The translations under genes were made by a program, and so were the position numbers. A stretch of DNA of 64,000 nt from Woeseiaceae bacterium (GTDB lineage: Bacteria > Pseudomonadota > Gammaproteobacteria > Steroidobacterales > Woeseiaceae): contig JABDOQ010000082.1 in NCBI GenBank assembly GCA_013043165.1, positions 96,847 through 160,846 on the forward strand, in the 5' to 3' direction. Below, in pieces: positions 8,373-20,517 of the stretch (position 1 is the first letter of the stretch; each line of letters starts with the position of its first letter). The notes under the pieces are model-generated. The model was given only the letters and a program-made list of their open reading frames with translations. It did not search any database and was not told the origin of the DNA.

Positions 8373-11252
8373 ATGAGTAATTCCCTAAAGGAACAGCTGG
8401 CGTCGTCACCGTTGTTTGGTGGTAATGCGAGTGCCGTCGAGAGGCTCTATGAGCAATACCTCGAGAATCCGGATGCCGTAGCCGGCGGCTGGCGGGAGTA
8501 TTTCGAGGCGATGGGTGACCCGGATACCGAGGTTGTCCACTCGGCGATTCGCGATGAGCTGCTGGCCGAGGCCCGGCACGGACGTAAAGCCGGACGCATA
8601 TCGGCACGGCAGACCGGTAAAGCCGCGCCCTCGGGTGAAAAACAGGCGGCGGTATCGCGTCTGATCCAGGTTTACAGCCTGCGTGGCCACCAGATCGCCG
8701 ATATCGATCCGCTGGGATTGATGGAACGGCGCGTGCCCGGCGTACTCAAGCCCGACTACCTCGGATTGACCGAGGCGGATATGGACACCGAGTTTTTCAC
8801 AGGTGGCCTGGCCGGCACCGGCGATGAGCGCATGCAGCTGCGCGAAATCCTCGCGCTACTGAAAAGAATCTACTGCGGCAAGATCGGCGCGGAAGTAGCG
8901 CACATATCGCGGGCGCGGGAACGATTGTGGCTTCGCAAGCGCTTCGAGCAGGGCATGGCGTCGGATACGCTGACCGACGAGGAGCGACTCTGGATCCTCG
9001 AACACCTGACCAGTGCGGAGGGTATCGAGCGCTACCTGCATACCCGCTACGTCGGCCAGAAGCGATTCTCACTCGAGGGCGGCGAGAGCCTCATCCCGTT
9101 GCTCGACGATCTCATTCAGCAAGGCGGTGCGTCGGGTATTCGGGAAATCGTCATTGGCATGGCGCATCGCGGCCGGATCAACGTGCTCGTCAATATTCTG
9201 GGCAAGTCGCCCGAGGAGCTGTTCGAGGAATTTGAGGGCAAGCACGATCCGGAGGAGCAAAAGGGCTCCGGCGACGTCAAGTATCACAAGGGATTTTCGG
9301 CCGACATGAAAACGCCCGGCGGCAACGTGCATATTGCGCTGGCATTCAATCCGTCGCACCTGGAAATCGTCAATCCCGTGGTTGAAGGCTCGGTGCGGGC
9401 ACGGCAGCAGCGACGTGGTGATACGGAGCGGCAGGAGGTACTGCCGGTGTTGATCCACGGCGACGCCGCGTTTGCCGGCCAGGGCGTCGTCCCGGAAACC
9501 TTTCAAATGTCGCAAACCAACGGCTTCCGCACCGGCGGTACCGTGCACATCGTCATCAACAACCAGATAGGATTCACAACCAGTCGCCCGTCGGATGCCC
9601 GCTCGACTGAATATTGCAGCGATGTCGCAAAGATGATCGAAGCACCGATCTTCCATGTTAACGGCGACGATCCCGAGGCCGTAATATTCGTGACGCGGCT
9701 TGCTCTGCAGTATCGCGAGAAGTTCAAGAAAGACGTTGTCATCGACCTGGTCTGTTACCGGCGGCATGGACACAATGAAGCGGACGAGCCGGCAGCGACA
9801 CAACCGATCATGTACGGTCGAATTCGAGAGCACAAGACAACCCGCGAGCTTTATGCGAACCGACTGACGGAGCACAAGATCACTACGGCGACGACGGCAA
9901 CGGAGTTGCAGGACAATTATCGCGATCGTCTTGATCGTGGTGAGCCGGTGCCTAAGTCGTCGCTCGGCATGATTGGTGATGCGTATACGGTCGACTGGAC
10001 GCCTTACCTGAAAACCGAATGGGATGACGTTGCCGACACTACGGTCAGCCCTAAAACCGTCGCCCATCTCGGCAAGGCAATTACCGCAATTCCACCCGAC
10101 CTGCGTCCGCACGGCCGCGTGCAGCGCATCATGGACGATCGTGTCAGGATGGCCAGCGGCGAAATGGATATGGATTGGGGCTTTGCCGAGACGATGGCCT
10201 ACGCCTCACTGCTACTCGATGGTCACAATATTCGCTTGGTGGGGCAGGACAGCGGTCGAGGAACGTTTTTTCACCGCCACGCGGTACTGCACAACCAGCT
10301 GAACAATCGGGAATACGTTCCGTTAGCGCACGTGGTCGACAGGCCGGACGCATTTCGTGTAATCGATTCGCTGTTGTCGGAAGAAGCCGTGCTGGGATTC
10401 GAGTATGGCTACGCGAGCACAGAGCCAAACACGCTGGTCATCTGGGAAGGCCAGTTTGGCGACTTCGTCAATGGTGCGCAGGTCGTAATCGATCAATTCA
10501 TAAGCTCCGGCGAGGCAAAATGGGGGCGATTATGCGGGCTGACGATGTTCCTGCCGCACGGATACGAAGGACAGGGACCCGAGCACTCGTCGGCGAGACT
10601 GGAGCGCTTCCTGCAGCTGTGTGCCGAACACAATATCCAGGTTTGTGTGCCGTCGACGCCGGCACAGATGTTTCACATGATCAGGCGCCAGCAGGTACGC
10701 TTGTTCCGCAAGCCGCTGATTGTGATGACGCCGAAAAGCCTGCTGCGCCACAAAATGTCCGTTTCATCGTTGACTGAATTGTCGAGCGGACACTTCGAGC
10801 TGGTCATTCCCGAAATAGAAGCGATTGCGACCAAAAAGACGCGACGCCTGGTCTTTTGCAGCGGCAAGGTGTATTTCGACTTGCTGGAGGCGCGCGAATC
10901 ACACGGTATCACTGATATTGCAATCATTCGGATAGAACAGCTATACCCGTTTCCGATCACTGAATATGCAGAACTGCTCGGGGAGTACCAGCATGTCAAG
11001 GAGATCATCTGGTGCCAGGAAGAGCCACTCAATCAGGGTGCGTGGTACCAGATCAAGCATCGCCTTCAGGAACCGCTGAAGAAGAATCAGCAGCTCTATT
11101 ACGCGGGCAGGCCCGGTGCCGCGGCGCCGGCTTCGGGCATATTCAAAGTTCACTTGCAGCAACAGCAGGCACTGGTTGAAGCCGCGCTCGACATAAAAAG
11201 TGAGGCGAGCAAGGTGGTCAAGCCTCAGAAAACCAAACGGAAGACAACATGA
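8373..11252 (+). CDS. sucA: 2-oxoglutarate dehydrogenase E1 component
   Basis: 959 aa; [54 protein letters not shown]. Confidence 0.98.
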   Translation: MSNSLKEQLASSPLFGGNASAVERLYEQYLENPDAVAGGWREYFEAMGDPDTEVVHSAIRDELLAEARHGRKAGRISARQTGKAAPSGEKQAAVSRLIQVYSLRGHQIADIDPLGLMERRVPGVLKPDYLGLTEADMDTEFFTGGLAGTGDERMQLREILALLKRIYCGKIGAEVAHISRARERLWLRKRFEQGMASDTLTDEERLWILEHLTSAEGIERYLHTRYVGQKRFSLEGGESLIPLLDDLIQQGGASGIREIVIGMAHRGRINVLVNILGKSPEELFEEFEGKHDPEEQKGSGDVKYHKGFSADMKTPGGNVHIALAFNPSHLEIVNPVVEGSVRARQQRRGDTERQEVLPVLIHGDAAFAGQGVVPETFQMSQTNGFRTGGTVHIVINNQIGFTTSRPSDARSTEYCSDVAKMIEAPIFHVNGDDPEAVIFVTRLALQYREKFKKDVVIDLVCYRRHGHNEADEPAATQPIMYGRIREHKTTRELYANRLTEHKITTATTATELQDNYRDRLDRGEPVPKSSLGMIGDAYTVDWTPYLKTEWDDVADTTVSPKTVAHLGKAITAIPPDLRPHGRVQRIMDDRVRMASGEMDMDWGFAETMAYASLLLDGHNIRLVGQDSGRGTFFHRHAVLHNQLNNREYVPLAHVVDRPDAFRVIDSLLSEEAVLGFEYGYASTEPNTLVIWEGQFGDFVNGAQVVIDQFISSGEAKWGRLCGLTMFLPHGYEGQGPEHSSARLERFLQLCAEHNIQVCVPSTPAQMFHMIRRQQVRLFRKPLIVMTPKSLLRHKMSVSSLTELSSGHFELVIPEIEAIATKKTRRLVFCSGKVYFDLLEARESHGITDIAIIRIEQLYPFPITEYAELLGEYQHVKEIIWCQEEPLNQGAWYQIKHRLQEPLKKNQQLYYAGRPGAAAPASGIFKVHLQQQQALVEAALDIKSEASKVVKPQKTKRKTT

Positions 11253-12466
11253 CGATTGAGATCAAGGTGCCCGCGTTGCCGGAATCAGTGACGGACGCTA
11301 CGCTGGTTGGCTGGCATAAGAAAGTGGGCGACTCCGTTGCCCGCGACGAGAACCTGGTCGACCTCGAGACCGACAAGGTCGTTCTCGAAGTTCCCGCCCC
11401 CGCGTCCGGAACTATCACGAAGATTGTCGCCAAAGACGGTGCCACCGTCGAAGCGGGCGATCTGCTCGCCGTACTGGAGGAGGGCGAGGCGGTTGTTGCA
11501 GAAACGCCGGCCGAGGAAAAAACCGAAGAGCAACCAGCCGAGTCGAAGACGAAGGAGGCCAAGGGTCCCGTCAAGACCAGCCCGGCCGTGCGTCGACTGC
11601 TCGACGAACATGATCTCGATGCGACGATGGTGACGGGAACCGGAAAAGACGGGCGCCTGACGAAAGCTGATGTCATGGCTTTTCTCAAAGCGGACGACAG
11701 CGACAATGTTACGCCGGGAGATCCGACGCCGGCCGCGGTTGACGACAGTGTCACCACAGGACTGGCAAGAAACGAACAACGCGTGCCGATGACACGCTTG
11801 CGGGCCCGCATCGCCGAGCGGTTGATTGAAGCACAGCAGACGGCTGCGATGCTGACGACGTTCAACGAGGTCGATCTGACGGAAGTCATGGCTTTGCGCA
11901 GTCGCTATCGTGACAGGTTCGAGGAAAAGCACGGCGTGCGACTGGGTTTCATGTCCTTCTTTACCATGGCGTCAGTCGCGGCACTCAAGAAGTTTCCGGT
12001 AGTCAATGCCTCCGTCGAAGGCAGCGATATCGTGTATCACAATTACTACGATGTCGGCATCGCTGTCTCAAGCGAGCGCGGCCTGATGGTGCCCGTGATT
12101 CGCGACGTTGACCAAATGAGCTTTGCCGAGTTCGAGGCCGCGTTGAATTCCGTGGCGAAGAAGGCGCAGGACGGAACGATCAGCATGGAAGACCTGACGG
12201 GCGGCACGTTTACGATCACCAACGGCGGGATTTTCGGTTCCATGATGTCCACACCGATCCTCAATCAGCCGCAGAGCGCTATTCTCGGCATGCATAACAT
12301 CCAGCAACGACCGATGGTCGTCGATGGAGAAATCGTTGCTCGCCCGATGATGTACCTGGCCGTGACGTACGACCATCGCATAATTGATGGCAAAGAGGCG
12401 GTGCAATTTCTTGTCGCAATCAAAGAGCAGTTGGAGGACCCGAGTCGCCTGTTGTTACAGGTCTGA
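11249..12466 (+). CDS. sucB: Dihydrolipoyllysine succinyltransferase, E2 of 2-OGDH
   Basis: 405 aa; lipoyl domain [15 protein letters not shown], catalytic [32 protein letters not shown]; overlaps sucA stop. Confidence 0.98.
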   Translation: MTIEIKVPALPESVTDATLVGWHKKVGDSVARDENLVDLETDKVVLEVPAPASGTITKIVAKDGATVEAGDLLAVLEEGEAVVAETPAEEKTEEQPAESKTKEAKGPVKTSPAVRRLLDEHDLDATMVTGTGKDGRLTKADVMAFLKADDSDNVTPGDPTPAAVDDSVTTGLARNEQRVPMTRLRARIAERLIEAQQTAAMLTTFNEVDLTEVMALRSRYRDRFEEKHGVRLGFMSFFTMASVAALKKFPVVNASVEGSDIVYHNYYDVGIAVSSERGLMVPVIRDVDQMSFAEFEAALNSVAKKAQDGTISMEDLTGGTFTITNGGIFGSMMSTPILNQPQSAILGMHNIQQRPMVVDGEIVARPMMYLAVTYDHRIIDGKEAVQFLVAIKEQLEDPSRLLLQV

Positions 12467-12497
12467 AGGGTTCTGACGAACAGGATCAACAAAACAG

Positions 12498-13925
12498 ATG
12501 AGCAGAAGTTTTGACGTCGTAGTTATTGGTGGCGGCCCGGCAGGTTATATTGCGGCGATCAGGGCGGCGCAGCACGGTCTGACGGCAGCGTGTATCGATG
12601 AGTGGGAGAACAGGGATGGCAAGAACGCCTTCGGCGGCACCTGTCTCAACGCCGGATGTATTCCATCCAAAGCGCTGCTCGAATCCACAGAGCTGTATCA
12701 TCGCGCACAGCACGAGTTCAAGAAGCATGGCATCCAGACCGGCGACGTCGCGATGGACATCGCCGCGATGCAGAAGCGCCGTGCGAGCATCGTTCGGCAG
12801 TTGACGGGTGGCATAGCCGGCTTGTTCAAAGCCAACAAGGTCGAAGGTCTGGTCGGGCATGGCAAGCTGCTCGCCGGGAAGAAAGTCGAGTTCACCCCTG
12901 TATCGGGCGACGTTGAGGTGATCGAGGCGAAGCATGTCGTGCTTGCATCGGGATCATCGCCGATCGATCTCGGTATCGCACCATTCGATGGTGACAAGAT
13001 CATCGACTCCTGGGACGCCCTGGAACTGGAAGCCGTCCCGCCGCGGCTTGGTGTTGTCGGTGCCGGCGTGATCGGGCTCGAGCTTGGCAGCGTTTGGGCG
13101 AGACTGGGGTCGAAGGTCACGATACTGGAAGCGATGGATGATTTTTTGTTCATGGCCGATCGAGATGTTGCCAAAGTCGCCGCGCAGGACTTCAAGAAGC
13201 AGGGTCTCGACATCAAGCTCGGTGCAAAAGTGGCCAAGGGAACGGCGGGCAAGAAGAGTGTCAAGGTGGAATACGCCGACAAGGACGGCGCGCAGTCTAT
13301 CGAAGTCGACAAACTGATTGTTGCAGTCGGGCGTCGACCTCACACGGAAAACCTGTTCGCGGACGACGCAGGCATTCAACTGGATGAACGCGGCTTTGTT
13401 GTCGTTGACGATGAGTGCCGCACGCGTGTGAAAGGCGTTTTTGCCGTAGGCGACTGCGTGCGCGGACCCATGCTCGCTCACAAGGGCTCTGAAGAGGGGG
13501 TGATGGCGGCCGACCTGATCGCGGGTGAGGTCGCGGAAATGAACTACGACGTGATTCCGTCGGTGTTGTATACGAGCCCGGAAATTGCCTGGACCGGCAA
13601 GACCGAAGCAGAAGTGAAGGACAGCGGGCGGCCCTACAAAACGGGCTCGTTTCCGTTCATGGCCAGCGGCCGTGCGAAGGCGATGGAGCAGACTTCAGGC
13701 ATGGTCAAGATCATTTCGTCAAAGGAAGACGATGAGATCCTCGGTGTTCACATCGTCGGGCCTATGGCCGGCGAGTTGATCGCCGAAGCGGTACTTGCAC
13801 TCGAGTTCTCAGCCAGTACCGAAGATTTACAGCGCACTATTCATGCACATCCCAGCCTGGCCGAGGCCGTGCACGAGGCGGCCCTGGCCGTGGACAATCG
13901 CGCTCTGAATTTCCCAAACAAATAA
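12498..13925 (+). CDS. lpdA: Dihydrolipoyl dehydrogenase
   Basis: 475 aa; GGTCLNAGCIPSKALL redox disulfide, HAHPSLAEAVHEAAL C-terminal motif. Confidence 0.97.
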   Translation: MSRSFDVVVIGGGPAGYIAAIRAAQHGLTAACIDEWENRDGKNAFGGTCLNAGCIPSKALLESTELYHRAQHEFKKHGIQTGDVAMDIAAMQKRRASIVRQLTGGIAGLFKANKVEGLVGHGKLLAGKKVEFTPVSGDVEVIEAKHVVLASGSSPIDLGIAPFDGDKIIDSWDALELEAVPPRLGVVGAGVIGLELGSVWARLGSKVTILEAMDDFLFMADRDVAKVAAQDFKKQGLDIKLGAKVAKGTAGKKSVKVEYADKDGAQSIEVDKLIVAVGRRPHTENLFADDAGIQLDERGFVVVDDECRTRVKGVFAVGDCVRGPMLAHKGSEEGVMAADLIAGEVAEMNYDVIPSVLYTSPEIAWTGKTEAEVKDSGRPYKTGSFPFMASGRAKAMEQTSGMVKIISSKEDDEILGVHIVGPMAGELIAEAVLALEFSASTEDLQRTIHAHPSLAEAVHEAALAVDNRALNFPNK

Positions 13926-13979
13926 CCGTTATCAAAACGTTCCGCCAGCAGGAGCGGCCAGTGGCCGCGAAGCGAAGCG

Positions 13980-13998
13980 GCAGCCGCCAGGCTGCTTT
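13980..13998. terminator. Candidate intergenic terminator/hairpin between convergent lpdA and the AGCS symporter gene
   Basis: GCAGCC-GCCA-GGCTGC stem-loop followed by TTT; a separate inverted repeat GCGGCCA-G-TGGCCGC lies at 13954-13968. Confidence 0.45.
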
Positions 13999-14007
13999 AA
14001 GTGACGG

Positions 14008-15474
14008 TCATTCCCAGAAATCGGCGTTCTTGATGCCCAGTTCCTTTGGATTGAAGGTGTACTCAGATACGCCGGCATTGCGCTGCTTTTCGTAGTCCTT
14101 GAGCGCTTTTAATGCCGGGCTGCCCATCAGGAACAGGATCAATATGCCGACGATATTCAGCCACGCCATGATGCCGACACCGACGTCCCCGAGCGCCCAG
14201 GCCAGGTCCGCGGAGCGAATCGTCCCGTAGAACACCGATGCCATCAGCGCGAGCTTCAAAATGACAAGTTCGCCCGGAAAGCGGATCGTGCGCCGGATGT
14301 AAGCGACGTTGGTCTCCGCAATGTAGTAGTACGCCAGCAACGTCGTGAAGGCGAAAAAGAACAGCGCCACCGCGACAAAGGTCTTGCCGAAACCGCCGAG
14401 GACGCTTTCAAGCGCATACTGCGTAAAAGCCGGGCTGTTTGCCTGGATTTCGGTTCCCAGCATGCCGCCGCTGACTACGACATCGAGGTCCGTTACGTAG
14501 TACTGGTTGGTGATTAGAATCATGAACGCCGTTGCCGAACAGACAAACAGCGTGTCGACATAGACAGAGAATGCCTGCACGAGGCCCTGCTGCGCCGGAT
14601 GCTGAACTTCGGAGGCCGCTGCTGCATGTGGGCCGGTTCCCTGGCCCGCCTCGTTCGAATAAACGCCGCGTTTTACGCCCCAACCGATGGCGGCACCGAC
14701 GCCGGCCATCGGCGTGAATGCATCCTTGAATATCAGCGCGACGATATCGGGTAATTCGCCGATATGAAGGCCGATGATCCCGATCGCCATTACGATGTAG
14801 CCGAGCGCCATGAAAGGCACCACGATCTGCGTGAAATGGGCGATTCGCTTGACGCCGCCGAAGATGATGAAGCCGAGCACGGAGACGACGATGACGGCAG
14901 TCGCGATCTTCGTTGCGCTGACGTTGTCGCCAAAGAAATTGAGTATGGTCTCACCGCCAAATGCCAGCTCCGCGGCATTGCCAATGCTGTTCGACTGCAC
15001 GCCGGGAAGCAGGAGACCGGTCGCAACGATCGTCGTAATGGCGAAAATCCATGCATACCATTTCTGGCCCATCGCTTTCTCGATGTAGTAGGCTGGCCCG
15101 CCGCGATATTGCCCTTCGTCATCTTCCTTGTAGATCTGGCCGAGCGCTGACTCAATGTAGGCCGTGGAGGCGCCGAGAAAGGCGACGACCCACATCCAGA
15201 AAACGGCGCCCGGCCCACCGAAGCCGATCGCAGCGGCGACTCCGGCAATATTGCCTGTGCCGACGCGCCCCGATAGCGATACCGAGAGGGCCTGGAACGA
15301 TGAGATGCCGCGATCGGATTCCTTGCTCGCAAATAGCAGACGAATCATTTCCTTGAACAGGCGTACCTGTACGAAACGCGTGAGTATCGAAAAGAACAGC
15401 CCCGCGCCAAGGCACAGGAAGATCAGGGCATTACTCCAGATGATCCCGTTAAGCCAGTCGACGATCTCTTGCAT
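14008..15474 (-). CDS. Sodium:alanine/glycine symporter (AGCS family)
   Basis: 488 aa; SLSGRVGTGNIAGVAAAIGFGGPGAVFWMWVVAFLGASTAYIESALGQIYK, VKRGVYSNEAGQGTGPHAAAA. Confidence 0.95.
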   Translation of the reverse strand: MQEIVDWLNGIIWSNALIFLCLGAGLFFSILTRFVQVRLFKEMIRLLFASKESDRGISSFQALSVSLSGRVGTGNIAGVAAAIGFGGPGAVFWMWVVAFLGASTAYIESALGQIYKEDDEGQYRGGPAYYIEKAMGQKWYAWIFAITTIVATGLLLPGVQSNSIGNAAELAFGGETILNFFGDNVSATKIATAVIVVSVLGFIIFGGVKRIAHFTQIVVPFMALGYIVMAIGIIGLHIGELPDIVALIFKDAFTPMAGVGAAIGWGVKRGVYSNEAGQGTGPHAAAASEVQHPAQQGLVQAFSVYVDTLFVCSATAFMILITNQYYVTDLDVVVSGGMLGTEIQANSPAFTQYALESVLGGFGKTFVAVALFFFAFTTLLAYYYIAETNVAYIRRTIRFPGELVILKLALMASVFYGTIRSADLAWALGDVGVGIMAWLNIVGILILFLMGSPALKALKDYEKQRNAGVSEYTFNPKELGIKNADFWE

Positions 15475-15565
15475 GCCGTTCCCCTTATTATTATTCGCTG
15501 CCGGCGCAGTGGATAGTAACCGAATTCAGGATATTGTGGGCGTCTGCAAATTACCGAGTGGCGCA

Positions 15566-15733
15566 ATGACTTGGTGGGGTTGGATGATTCTCGGCGCGGT
15601 ACTACCGGGTGCAGAACTTATCGCAATCGATGCGCAGTTCTACCTGTTGTTCCTGGGCATTTCTGCGGCGCTCGTCACCGATATCGTCAAAGGCAGACCG
15701 CGCGCGACAGGCGCTACGCAGCCGCCAGAATGA
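15566..15733 (+). CDS. Short NfeD N-terminus-like membrane peptide (55 aa), possibly truncated
   Basis: MTWWGWMILGAVLPGAELIAIDAQFYLLFLGISAALVTDIVKGRP: two TM segments resembling the start of short NfeD proteins; stop before the OB-fold region. Confidence 0.5.
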   Translation: MTWWGWMILGAVLPGAELIAIDAQFYLLFLGISAALVTDIVKGRPRATGATQPPE

Positions 15734-15746
15734 CGCAAACTTAGCC

Positions 15747-16268
15747 CTAAAGAGCGGGGGTCTCGTCGAGGTCGAGCTCGGCTTCGGCGCTGGCGCTCGA
15801 AGGTAGTTTCGCCATTGCCTCTCGCAGCATGTCGACGTGCTCCATTTCCTCGTCGCGAAGCTCTGTGAAAAGTTCCCGGACGTCCGGATCGGTGATGCCG
15901 GGCAAGGCCATGTCGTAAAAGTCGTACGCCTTTTTCTCAGCGGCGAGCCCGATTTCGAACGCTTGAACGGTGGACATGCCGCGGCGCGGCGCCCCCATGT
16001 CCGGGGCCTCGACGTCGAACAGGTCGTCCAGTGTCAGCCGTGCAGGCGCATCACCGAACAGAGCCTTGCGCCGGGCCTCTATTTCCTGGCCATGCTTGGC
16101 CTCATTCTCGACCATGGTGGAGAAAAAGGCTCCAGCATCGTAACCGCCGCTGCGACCGAGCTGGGAGGCAAACATCTGGTAGCGGTGGCACGCCTCCATC
16201 TCGATCAGTTTCGCGAGGTCTAGGGCGTCCATCAGGCTGAGTTTTGACAGGTCAAGACGGGTGGACAT
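15747..16268 (-). CDS. Ferritin-like / rubrerythrin-type di-iron protein
   Basis: Start at MSTRLDLSK; repeated E...ExxH pairs: EMEACHRYQMF, ENEAKHGQE, AAEKKAYDFYD, RDEEMEHVD. Confidence 0.8.
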   Translation of the reverse strand: MSTRLDLSKLSLMDALDLAKLIEMEACHRYQMFASQLGRSGGYDAGAFFSTMVENEAKHGQEIEARRKALFGDAPARLTLDDLFDVEAPDMGAPRRGMSTVQAFEIGLAAEKKAYDFYDMALPGITDPDVRELFTELRDEEMEHVDMLREAMAKLPSSASAEAELDLDETPAL

Positions 16269-16440
16269 TGAATCGGCTCCTGGTTTGGGGTTGACGGCCC
16301 GAAGCGGCACGTCGGATGCGCCTCAAGCGATCGGCAAAAGCCGAGTTCCGTCCGGGGGCTGTGATGATAACACCGCCGGGCGGATTCGAGCCAGATTACG
16401 GCAGCGTTCCATTTTCCGTTCGCCTATCTGTCGGATCACA

Positions 16441-18573
16441 TCAGCCGCTTCGCCGCACCGACACGACGTTGGGTATCTGCTCCAGCCGCGTGATAGCCGT
16501 ACTTAGCGTCGGAAGATCGCTGATCTCGATGCTGATAGCCATGACGACCTGCATCGATTTCTTGTCGGTGTGGCTCTTCAGGTCGATGACGTTAGCATGG
16601 TCGTCGGCGAGCACCGACGTTATGTCCCGGATCAGTCCGCTGCGATCAAACGCATGCAGCGTGAGGTCGACGGGATACACACCGGCATCCTGCTTTCCCC
16701 AGGCGATCTCGACGATGCGTTCGGGATAGCGGCGATTCAGGCCCAGAAAATTTCCACAGTCCTGGCGGTGGATGCTGACACCGCGGCCCTGGGTGATGTA
16801 GCCGACGATTGGCTCGGGGGGAACGGGGCGGCAGCAACGCGCGAAGTTGCACATCAGGTCACCAATGCCACTGACCGCGACGGATTCCGGTTGGCTGCCT
16901 TTCTGCCTCGCAGGTCTCCGCGCTCGGATGCGGCCTGGCATTTCTGTTCCGCGCAGGTTTTGCAGTGCGGTCGCGATAGAGGCAGACGTCAGATCACCGG
17001 CACCCAGCGCAACGCAAAGCGATTCGGTGTCCTTCAGTTTCAGCTGTTTCGCGATACGATCTGTGGCCATGTCCTTGACGCCGAGGCGCGCCAGCTCTCG
17101 ATCGAGAACTTCGCGGCCCTGACGCTGGTGCTGGTCGCGGTCCTGCTGGCGAAACCAGTTTCGGACCTTGGCGCGTGCCCGAGCACCGGCCAGGTAGCCG
17201 AGCTTCGGGCTGAGCCAATCTCGGCTTGGCCTGGGCTGGCTCCCCGTAATGATTTCGACCTGATCGCCGTTTTCAATGTGGTAGGTGAGCGGCACAATCC
17301 TGCCGTTGACCTTGGCGCCTCGGCAGCGGTGACCGACTTGCGTATGCACGTGATAGGCAAAGTCCAGCGGTGTGGCCCGCGCGGGCAGTTCAACGACGTC
17401 TCCCTTGGGACTCACGGCATAAACACGGTCCTCGAAGAAATCGTCGCGAATCTGATCGAGCAGGTCGGCACCGTCGTCCGTGGGCTCGAGCAGCTGCCGC
17501 AGGAACTGGATTTTCTGGTCGAAAGCCGCCGGTGCTCCGCCACCTTCCTTATAGCGCCAGTGTGCCGCAACGCCGAGTTCGGCATGGCGATGCATATCGT
17601 GTGAGCGAATCTGTACTTCGAGGGTTTTTCCCGCGGGGCCGAGGACTGCCGTATGCAGCGACTGGTAGTTGTTTTCTTTCGGGTTGGCGATGTAGTCGTC
17701 AAACTCACCCGGAATATACGACCAGAGGTTATGTACTACACCCAGCGCCGCGTAACAGGCGCCGATGTCGTTTACCAGGATACGCACGGCGCGAATGTCG
17801 TACAGCGACTCCATACCGCGGTCCTTGCGCTGCATCTTTCGCCATATGGAATAGATGTGTTTCGGGCGCCCGGAAATCGTGGCTTCGATTCCTTGCTCGC
17901 TGAGTTCCCGCCTCAGCGTCGTCTGCACTTCGTCCAGGTAGCCTTCACGTTCGGTGCGCTTTTCTTTGAGAGCGCGCGCAATTTCGAGGTAAGTGTCGGG
18001 ATCGAGGTAGCGGAAGGCAAGGTCCTCGAGCTCCCATTTGAGCTGCCAGACACCGAGCCGGTTGGCGAGCGAGGCATAGATTTCGCGCGCTTCGAGTGCC
18101 AGTGCCTGCTGGGTTTCTCGCGCTGCTGTTTTTGCCTGGCGGAGCCGAAACAGCTGTTCGGCAATTCGGACGAGCACCAGGCGAACGTCGGACACGACCG
18201 CAAGCAACATTTTACGCAGTGCCTCCGACTGCTGCACAGCCAGGGCCTCACCCGGCTGCCAGTCATCAGGCAGCGAGAACTGATTCAGTTGTTCCAAACC
18301 TATAATCAATCGAGATATATCACTTAATGGTTTGTTTTGTATAGATTTACTACTGAGCAGTTTCTCTCGATAAAGCGGATAAACATGCACGGCTGCGAGC
18401 AGGTCTTGCGGTAGCCCAAGCGGAGCAACGATCGCGGCAATTTGACGCCCCTCGTCGATGGCGCTCTGCAAGCGGTGTTGTTCGGGCAAGCTACCGAGAA
18501 AGCTTTGCACTGCGCCAACGACATTATCCGCATCATTGCTTGCGTTAAGATTTTCGAGGTCTGTCGCGGCCAT
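16441..18573 (-). CDS. relA: GTP pyrophosphokinase RelA (degenerate HD domain)
   Basis: 710 aa; SYNTH region [56 protein letters not shown] and ACT domains; no HD hydrolase motif in the N-terminal domain. Confidence 0.93.
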   Translation of the reverse strand: MAATDLENLNASNDADNVVGAVQSFLGSLPEQHRLQSAIDEGRQIAAIVAPLGLPQDLLAAVHVYPLYREKLLSSKSIQNKPLSDISRLIIGLEQLNQFSLPDDWQPGEALAVQQSEALRKMLLAVVSDVRLVLVRIAEQLFRLRQAKTAARETQQALALEAREIYASLANRLGVWQLKWELEDLAFRYLDPDTYLEIARALKEKRTEREGYLDEVQTTLRRELSEQGIEATISGRPKHIYSIWRKMQRKDRGMESLYDIRAVRILVNDIGACYAALGVVHNLWSYIPGEFDDYIANPKENNYQSLHTAVLGPAGKTLEVQIRSHDMHRHAELGVAAHWRYKEGGGAPAAFDQKIQFLRQLLEPTDDGADLLDQIRDDFFEDRVYAVSPKGDVVELPARATPLDFAYHVHTQVGHRCRGAKVNGRIVPLTYHIENGDQVEIITGSQPRPSRDWLSPKLGYLAGARARAKVRNWFRQQDRDQHQRQGREVLDRELARLGVKDMATDRIAKQLKLKDTESLCVALGAGDLTSASIATALQNLRGTEMPGRIRARRPARQKGSQPESVAVSGIGDLMCNFARCCRPVPPEPIVGYITQGRGVSIHRQDCGNFLGLNRRYPERIVEIAWGKQDAGVYPVDLTLHAFDRSGLIRDITSVLADDHANVIDLKSHTDKKSMQVVMAISIEISDLPTLSTAITRLEQIPNVVSVRRSG

Positions 18574-18656
18574 TCGCAGGGAGTCTCAGGTGTGCCTGTC
18601 GCTGGAATACCCGTTATCATACGCGCAGTTTCGTTGTGCACGAAAAGCAGGCCAGC

Positions 18657-19412
18657 ATGGCAGGACACAGTAAGTGGGCGAATATCCAGCACCGCAAGGG
18701 CGCGCAGGATAAGAAGCGCGGCAAGTTGTTCACGAAGTTGATTCGTGAGATCACGATCGCCGCGAAGATGGGCGGCAGCGATCTGGACGCCAATCCGCGC
18801 CTGCGCCTCGCCGTCGACAAAGCCAAAGCGCAGAGCATGCCGAAGGACAATATCGAACGTGCCATCAAGCGCGGCGCCGGCGAAACCGAGGGCGCTGATT
18901 ACCTGGAGATCAGCTACGAAGGCTACGGGCCGGGAGGCACGGCGGTTATGGTTCATTGCCTGACGGACAACAAGAATCGGACGGTCGCCGACGTTCGCCA
19001 CGCTTTTACCAAGTTCGGCGGCAACCTGGGTGCGGACGGATCGGTCAATTATCTCTTCAACCAGGTCGGGCAACTGTTGTTCCCCACCGGCAGTGACGAA
19101 GAGGCCGTCATGGAGGCAGCGATTGAAGCGGGCGCCGAGGATGTCGTAGTCGATGCGGATGGATCCATCGAGGTTCTGACTGAGCCCGGCGAATTCGAGA
19201 AAGTTCGCGACCTCGTGCGCAAGGCGGGACTCAAGCCGGAGAGCGCCGAGGTAACCATGCGCGCCTCGACCAACGCCACGCTCGAGCTGAAGGAGGCCGG
19301 ATCAATGGTAAAGATGCTCGAGATGCTCGAGGATCTCGACGACGTGCAGGATGTTTATAGCAACGCCGACATCAGTGAAGATGTCCTGGCGCAGCTCGAA
19401 GACGGCAGTTGA
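18657..19412 (+). CDS. yebC: YebC/PmpR family protein
   Basis: [33 protein letters not shown]-terminus; sits next to ruvC. Confidence 0.97.
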   Translation: MAGHSKWANIQHRKGAQDKKRGKLFTKLIREITIAAKMGGSDLDANPRLRLAVDKAKAQSMPKDNIERAIKRGAGETEGADYLEISYEGYGPGGTAVMVHCLTDNKNRTVADVRHAFTKFGGNLGADGSVNYLFNQVGQLLFPTGSDEEAVMEAAIEAGAEDVVVDADGSIEVLTEPGEFEKVRDLVRKAGLKPESAEVTMRASTNATLELKEAGSMVKMLEMLEDLDDVQDVYSNADISEDVLAQLEDGS

Positions 19413-19930
19413 CCGACAGTCGGCGCATTCTCGGCATCGACCCGGGTTCACGCCTGACCGGCTTTGGCGTGCTCGACTTTCAGGGTGACACGCCGGCCTA
19501 CGTGGCCAGCGGCACAGTCAAGAGCGCGGATGGTGCATTTGCGGATCGACTCCGGCAAATATTCGATTCGGTCGGCGGGATCGTGCAGGAATTCCAGCCG
19601 GATATCGTCGTGTTCGAGAGCGTGTTTATGCACAAAAACGCGGGCAGCGCCCTGAAACTCGGTCACGCGCGTTCGGCGGCAATATGCGCGACGTTCGCGC
19701 ACAAGCTCGAGGTATTCGAATATGCGCCTCGCGAGATCAAACAAGCCGTTGTCGGCACGGGTGCGGCGACCAAGGAGCAGGTCCAGCACATGGTCGTGTC
19801 GATCCTGAAGCTCGGCGGCACACCTGCGCCAGATGCTGCCGACGCGCTTGCGGCGGCGCTGTGCCACGGCAACCAGCGGCGCATGCGCGCGCGGCTCGGC
19901 AGCCGCAGCGTGACTGTGGGTCGACGATGA
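19409..19930 (+). CDS. ruvC: Holliday junction endodeoxyribonuclease RuvC
   Basis: 173 aa; [54 protein letters not shown]. Confidence 0.97.
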   Translation: MTDSRRILGIDPGSRLTGFGVLDFQGDTPAYVASGTVKSADGAFADRLRQIFDSVGGIVQEFQPDIVVFESVFMHKNAGSALKLGHARSAAICATFAHKLEVFEYAPREIKQAVVGTGAATKEQVQHMVVSILKLGGTPAPDAADALAAALCHGNQRRMRARLGSRSVTVGRR

Positions 19931-20517
19931 TCGGATCATTGCGCGGACGTTTGCTCTCGAAACAGGCGCCGCGAATCGTCATCGATTGCAATGGTGTCGG
20001 CTACGAGGTCGAGACGCCGATGTCTACATTTCTCGATTTGCCCGCAGCCGGCACTGAGTTGTTTCTGCATACGCATTTGCTGGTGCGCGAGGACGCTCAG
20101 ATCCTCTACGGGTTTGCCACCGAAGACGAGCGCCTGCTGTTCCGAACGCTCCTCAAGGTCAATCGGGTCGGTGCAAAAATGGCGCTGGGCGTTTTGTCAG
20201 CGATGACCGCCGGCGACTTCCGGCGTTGTGTCGAGTTCGAAGACACGACGACGCTCTCTAAAATTCCCGGTGTCGGCAAGAAGACGGCAGAGAGATTGAT
20301 CATCGAGATGCGCGATCGTATCGACAAGGTCGCGCCCATGGCGGCAGGTGCTGCGCCGCCAGGCGCCGGGGCCAGTGCACGTAGCGAGGCATTTGATGCA
20401 TTGGTCTCGCTCGGCTACAAGCCGAACGAAGTCAACAAGCTGATTGCTAAACTGGATACGGACAAAATGTCAGCCGAGAGCATCATTCGGCAGGCTCTGA
20501 AACAGGCGGCGCACTAG
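19927..20517 (+). CDS. ruvA: Holliday junction helicase subunit RuvA
   Basis: [31 protein letters not shown] start inside track ORF 19684..20517; KIPGVGKKTAERLIIEM HhH motif. Confidence 0.97.
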   Translation: MIGSLRGRLLSKQAPRIVIDCNGVGYEVETPMSTFLDLPAAGTELFLHTHLLVREDAQILYGFATEDERLLFRTLLKVNRVGAKMALGVLSAMTAGDFRRCVEFEDTTTLSKIPGVGKKTAERLIIEMRDRIDKVAPMAAGAAPPGAGASARSEAFDALVSLGYKPNEVNKLIAKLDTDKMSAESIIRQALKQAAH

